From the NCBI GenBank assembly GCA_016802295.1, contig JAESIW010000065.1:1359743-1423742 (forward strand): a stretch of 64,000 bases of DNA, in the 5' to 3' direction. The position numbers and the translations under genes are program-made. The notes beneath the pieces are model-generated. The model ran no database searches and was not told where the DNA came from. It worked only from the letters and a program-made list of their open reading frames with translations. The first letter of the stretch is position 1. The number at the start of each line of letters is the position of its first letter. Below are positions 60,277-64,000 of this stretch, piece after piece. The DNA is from Brachionus rotundiformis. Taxonomy: Eukaryota; Rotifera; Eurotatoria; Ploima; Brachionidae.

Positions 60277-62384
60277 TTGGTTTTTGAATTGTTTTTTTTT
60301 ATTTATTTTTTTGTTTTTCTAAATCTGAACTTTGACTTATGGTCAAAAATAATTAATGTGTAAAAATGGAATGCTTTAGCATCCAAATTGGCTAGATATT
60401 TTTAAATGTTAAGTTTGTAATATTTAAATGGAATAGAGGTTTTTTATTTACCAAAACCGAATTTTAGACTTCAAGACTATTTTTAAGTTGTGAATATTTA
60501 AGATTTAGAATTAAAAATTTTGAATCAAGTGATTATTTTCATGTGTGTGTTCCAATTAGTTGAATCTAATTTTTCAATCTTAAAAATTAAAGAAATTTCT
60601 TTCAAATGAGTTTTTACTTGCCTTCAATTAAATGTTGTCTCCATTTTAAGCGACAAGCTTTTATATAGGAATTTATTATTTTAATTTTAAAATTTTTTTG
60701 TATAAAGTATTTAAAGAGCTATAATAAAATTTCTTACAAAATTTAAATCTTTTTAGAATTGAGTCTCAATTCTTTTTAATAATCGATCGCCTTGATTTAA
60801 TCATCTAAATTCTTGAGATACTACCAAGACCCGAATCTAAATAAAACCCATATGTAAATAGCAAGTTAGATAAATTTTTAATACAAAGCGACCATGATCG
60901 ACTAAATCACTCTTAATTAATATTTTGAGAAAAGCTTGGCTGCGACATGTTTGTTATTTCTGTAAATCAATTCAAAACAAATAGTAAATTGATAATTTAA
61001 ATAATGAAAATAAGATTGATTACAAAATTCTTAATTAAAGAATCTAAAAAATCTTAAAAATGAATGTATATAATAATGACTAAACAGTTAAGTGGTTTAA
61101 TTTAATTTTTAAATATGAACAAAAGAAATATTTTAAATTTATAATATAAACCTAAAAGTAAACCATAGGTTAATTAGATAAAATTACATAAATTTGTTGT
61201 TTTTTATATAAAATTAAACGAATATAACAAATCTTAAGATCAGTAAAAAATAAAATAATTATTATATCAATATTTAAGGTGCTTACTAGGATAAAATTAA
61301 TTTTTTTTCCCAAAATATCTCATAAATTTAAAGATAAGGCTTTTTAAAATTCTACCATGCAAGCTATCTAAATTTGAAATTTGGGTTTGCTAATGACAAA
61401 ATCTCAAATCTTAAATTTTGTTGATTATTTAGACATTATTAAGGTTTTTTTTAATTTGGACCCAATTTTAAATTAAAAAACTTGAATTAAAATAACATAT
61501 TTTTGATAACTTTTATAATTTATTGAATAATATAATTCTAAAGAAGCAATTAAGCTTAATTTATTTTTCAAACACTAATAAATTATATTTATTATCTAAG
61601 GTAGTTGTCATTTAAGTAAAATATTAAAATTATTTAAATTTTAGTTATTAGTTTTTTTTTATTTAATTTTTTTACAAATATATTATATGCTTTTAAATCA
61701 AAACGAAAAAAAACAATTATTGAAAAATAATTAAGAATTATACAATATCGATTAATAAATCATTTATTTATTTATTTAAATCATAAATTTGAAATATTAC
61801 CAAAAGTAAGGAAAAAAATCATATTAATTAGATTTTGTAAAAGATTAATCTTTTTTGAATTTTTCATAAATATTTCAAGATATAGAATGCAAAATTTTAT
61901 TTATTTGAAATACTAATTTTAACGAAATTCAAAATTTAAAGAAATTAGATTTAATTAGAGTTATTAATAATATTTTTCAAATTGATTAAGGATATTTTAA
62001 CAAGTTATATTTCTAATATTTTTAATTACTTACACGAATACACCAAATAATGATTAATTTTATTTTATAAATAATAGTGCTATAAAAGCGTTATCAGCTT
62101 TTACTATAGAAATATAATCGTCAAGGACAAGCTAGTACTAATAATAATTCAACAAACACATTTTTAACAAAGTTTTGCATTAATTATTCTAAAAAAAACA
62201 AATTTATCCTAATCTTTAAAAATTTTATTTAAATAATTTAAAATCATAAAATATTTACATTTATCTGCTAAACAAAAATTTATAAATTAGTTTCTAAATT
62301 TCTAATGGTTTTCGTTTTGGTTCGATTGAAATTTTTCTTTATAAATTAAATTAATTTATGATTGTGTTGAATTTTTTAGACAAA
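60277..62384. other. AT-rich intergenic, nothing seen
   Basis: About 2.1 kb between two plus-strand genes. It is AT-rich with stops in all frames, and no RNA gene or repeat is recognisable. Confidence 0.55.
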
Positions 62385-63461
62385 ATGGTAAAAAAAAGAC
62401 TTAAAAGTAACCGACATAAAAAATTAAAGGCAGTCGATCCCTACTACAGTGGTGAAAGAAAGATCCTCTTGGACAAGTAAGCACTCTTTCTCATCAAAAG
62501 GTATTTACCTTTGAAGCGCGAAAAATATTTAATTTTGCCAAAAATAAACCAATATAACAATATTTATCCATAATATTTTAATATATATTTATATAAATAA
62601 TTGATTTAAATGATTAAAATTTATCGCTTGAATTTTGTAGAGGGCTAATTCGCGCAAACGAAGCGCCTAAAAATGATGATGATGAAAATTTTGTACCAAG
62701 CAAGTTAAGGGAGTACATGGAACTAAATAAAAAGCTAATTGAAAGAAAGAAGGAGTTAAAAATAAAAAATAATGTAATTAAGGATAAAAAAAAGAAGATA
62801 AAGGGAAAAAAGAATCTTGAGAGAAAAGCACTCCAAGATTTGATTAAAAATAAACCAGATGATAAAGGAGCTGATATTCCATTGAGGCATATGGATAAGT
62901 TGGACAGACTCGAAAATGAATCTGATGCAGCTTATCTAGACCGTATAGAACGAAAAGTTCAATCAGTTATTCAACGATCTCAGTATGAGACTCAATTTGA
63001 TGTCAAACTAGAGTCCAAGGGTGATAAAATTGAAATAAAAAAGGAAAAAAAAATGAGCGAAAAAAAACGAAAGTAAATTAATTAATAGAATTGAATATTT
63101 TTAAAAATAATTAAATTTAATTCAAGACGATTAGAAAAATTAAGAGAAAAACTCAAACACAAAAAGTTGGTTAAAAAAATGGAAAATGAAAACCAAGATC
63201 CGTTCAAAAAAAGTAATTTGTTTAATTTGCCAATTTGTTAATTTAATTAATTATAAATTACAAGATAATGTAAAATTTGGCGAGGTTGTGGATCAGCCTC
63301 CGGAATTGACAGCTTTTCCAAAGTTAAAACAAAGACAAATATCAGCTCAACAATTAACCATACCTGAACATGTCAAGACAAAAAATGGTCTCACTGAAAA
63401 AGATAGAAACGATGTTATTCGGAAATACAGACTTTTAAAACAACAAGGAAAATTTAAATAA
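62385..63461 (+). CDS. CCDC137 homologue
   Basis: Small, highly basic coiled-coil protein of the CCDC137 family, known in vertebrates as a chromosome-periphery/nucleolar protein. Exons 62385-62476, 62641-63072, 63127-63212 and 63265-63461 join in frame (268 aa; human about 289). The N-terminus MVKKRLKSNRHKKLKAVDPYY is basic. The middle carries IPLRHMDKLDRLENESDAAYLDRIERKVQSVI, where human CCDC137 has VPKFKQKKGESEADYVQRMEQEAQ-type sequence. The last exon holds the diagnostic VKFGEVVDQPPELTAFPKL, matching the human VKFGEVVLQPPELTARP block. It ends with an Arg/Lys helix (DVIRKYRLLKQQGKF). All donors are GTAA. The short third exon (86 nt) is purely basic. AATAAA overlaps the stop codon. Confidence 0.92.
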
Positions 63462-63612
63462 ATAAAATAAAATTAATGAAAAAAATTAATTTTTTTAATT
63501 AATTCATGATATTTTTTATGTTTAAATCAAAAATAATTATCTAAATTAAACCTTAACGAACTATTTTATTCCACAAAAAATTAAAAGTTTCTTCAAGAAC
63601 CTTAAAAATTTA

Positions 63613-63755
63613 TTAATTCATCTTGATTTCATTGCTTAATTTGAATAATTGGATCAAGCCGTGTCTAGTTCGACACTCTTCAAGGGAAGTCCAGTACATA
63701 AAGACCATCTTTCCAGTCCGAGTTTCATGAAAAGAGTTTGGATTGTCTTTTTTTT
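63613..63755 (-). CDS. Terminal exon of an unidentified gene, runs off the window
   Basis: On the minus strand, after a TTAACTTAG acceptor at 63756, a frame reads KKDNPNSFHETRTGKM, then VFMYWTSLEECRTRHG, and ends LFKLSNEIKMN with TAA at 63613. Composition and codon use look like real protein in an AT-rich setting. The upstream part should lie at higher coordinates. One candidate exon (about 63790-63850, reading ELSDVERLMLPKRF) is near, but its donor (GTCACT) does not fit the phase. I do not recognise the family. The gene converges with CCDC137, 151 bp stop to stop. Confidence 0.5.
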
Positions 63756-64000
63756 CTAAGTTAATCAGATTTTATGTCGTTTAAGTGACCAAAAAGCGTT
63801 TTGGAAGCATCAATCGCTCAACATCTGAGAGTTCTTTTGAGCTGCCTGAAAATGGTTATTACTTGGTTGATCTGGATTTCGATGTGGTTAGATATGTTAG
63901 AAGTGTAAAATTATTTTTATAAGAAGTTTAAAGAGCCCTGTTATGAAATTCAGCTAAAAATAATTCAGTCAAAGTGGTTAGAATATTTTAGATTTATATT
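63756..64000. other. Probable intron/exon sequence of the edge gene
   Basis: Less AT-rich at about 63785-63890, with open frames on both strands, then AT-rich to the window end. It probably belongs to the minus-strand gene ending at 63613; the exon limits could not be fixed. Confidence 0.35.

Noticed and set aside
63777..63895. Plus-strand frame reading KKRFGSINRSTSESSFELPENGYY as the start of another plus gene
   Set aside because: It looks protein-like, but the neighbouring minus-strand frame (YWTSLEECRTRHG with a proper acceptor and stop) is stronger, and I could not join this frame to any plus-strand exon in phase.
1..64000. Search for CRISPR arrays, operons, prophage, toxin-antitoxin or defence islands
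   Set aside because: No direct-repeat/spacer array, Shine-Dalgarno pattern or bacterial gene was seen. The window is spliced animal DNA throughout.

Overview
The window looks like nuclear DNA from a small, AT-rich invertebrate. Every recognised gene is an animal gene: a serotonin-type receptor, a Rac GTPase, ZO-1, afadin, Smad4 and chondroitin polymerizing factor. Introns are spliceosomal and often only 43-61 bp long. Intergenic DNA is extremely AT-rich and shows no prokaryotic signals. A lophotrochozoan, possibly a monogonont rotifer, is my best guess; this is inference from style (AT content, tiny introns, N/S-rich proteins) and not proven by any marker.

Layout. From 1 to about 46.7 kb all genes are on the minus strand: a 5-HT2-like receptor (489-2850), a Rac-type GTPase (5119-5813), a BAH-domain chromatin protein of the winged eye/BAHD1 type (10677-14684), a cathepsin L-like protease (17161-18389), a ZO-1/polychaetoid scaffold (19064-24284), afadin/canoe (30856-36862), an orphan five-TM membrane protein (41002-42252) and Smad4/Medea (43928-46699). 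After a 3.4-kb divergent gap the genes are on the plus strand: chondroitin polymerizing factor (50097-53351), an orphan type I membrane protein with a leucine-rich-like solenoid (54375-57638), an orphan Ser/Lys-rich coiled-coil protein (58222-60276) and CCDC137 (62385-63461). The last exon of an unidentified minus-strand gene lies at 63613-63755.

I rebuilt exon-intron structures by hand from GT/AG sites, reading-frame phase and protein-family continuity. Several coding exons were too short or lacked an ATG and were recovered this way. They include the first coding exon of ZO-1 (24263-24284), the BAH C-terminal exons and the Rac N-terminus.

How the genes relate. ZO-1 and afadin are direct neighbours in the same orientation. 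In animals both are PDZ scaffolds of cell-cell junctions and are reported to bind each other. A Rac GTPase, which acts on junctional actin, lies in the same 37 kb. Smad4 and the serotonin receptor are unrelated signalling genes. Between genes the DNA is mostly featureless AT-rich sequence. Exceptions are a decayed non-LTR retrotransposon reverse-transcriptase fragment (about 15.48-15.81 kb), a 41-bp palindrome-rich tandem repeat (13.03-13.13 kb), a few microsatellites and an unexplained coding-like island near 29.3 kb. I found no defence system, CRISPR array, operon or RNA gene. The most novel material is the two orphan membrane proteins and the junction-gene pairing.
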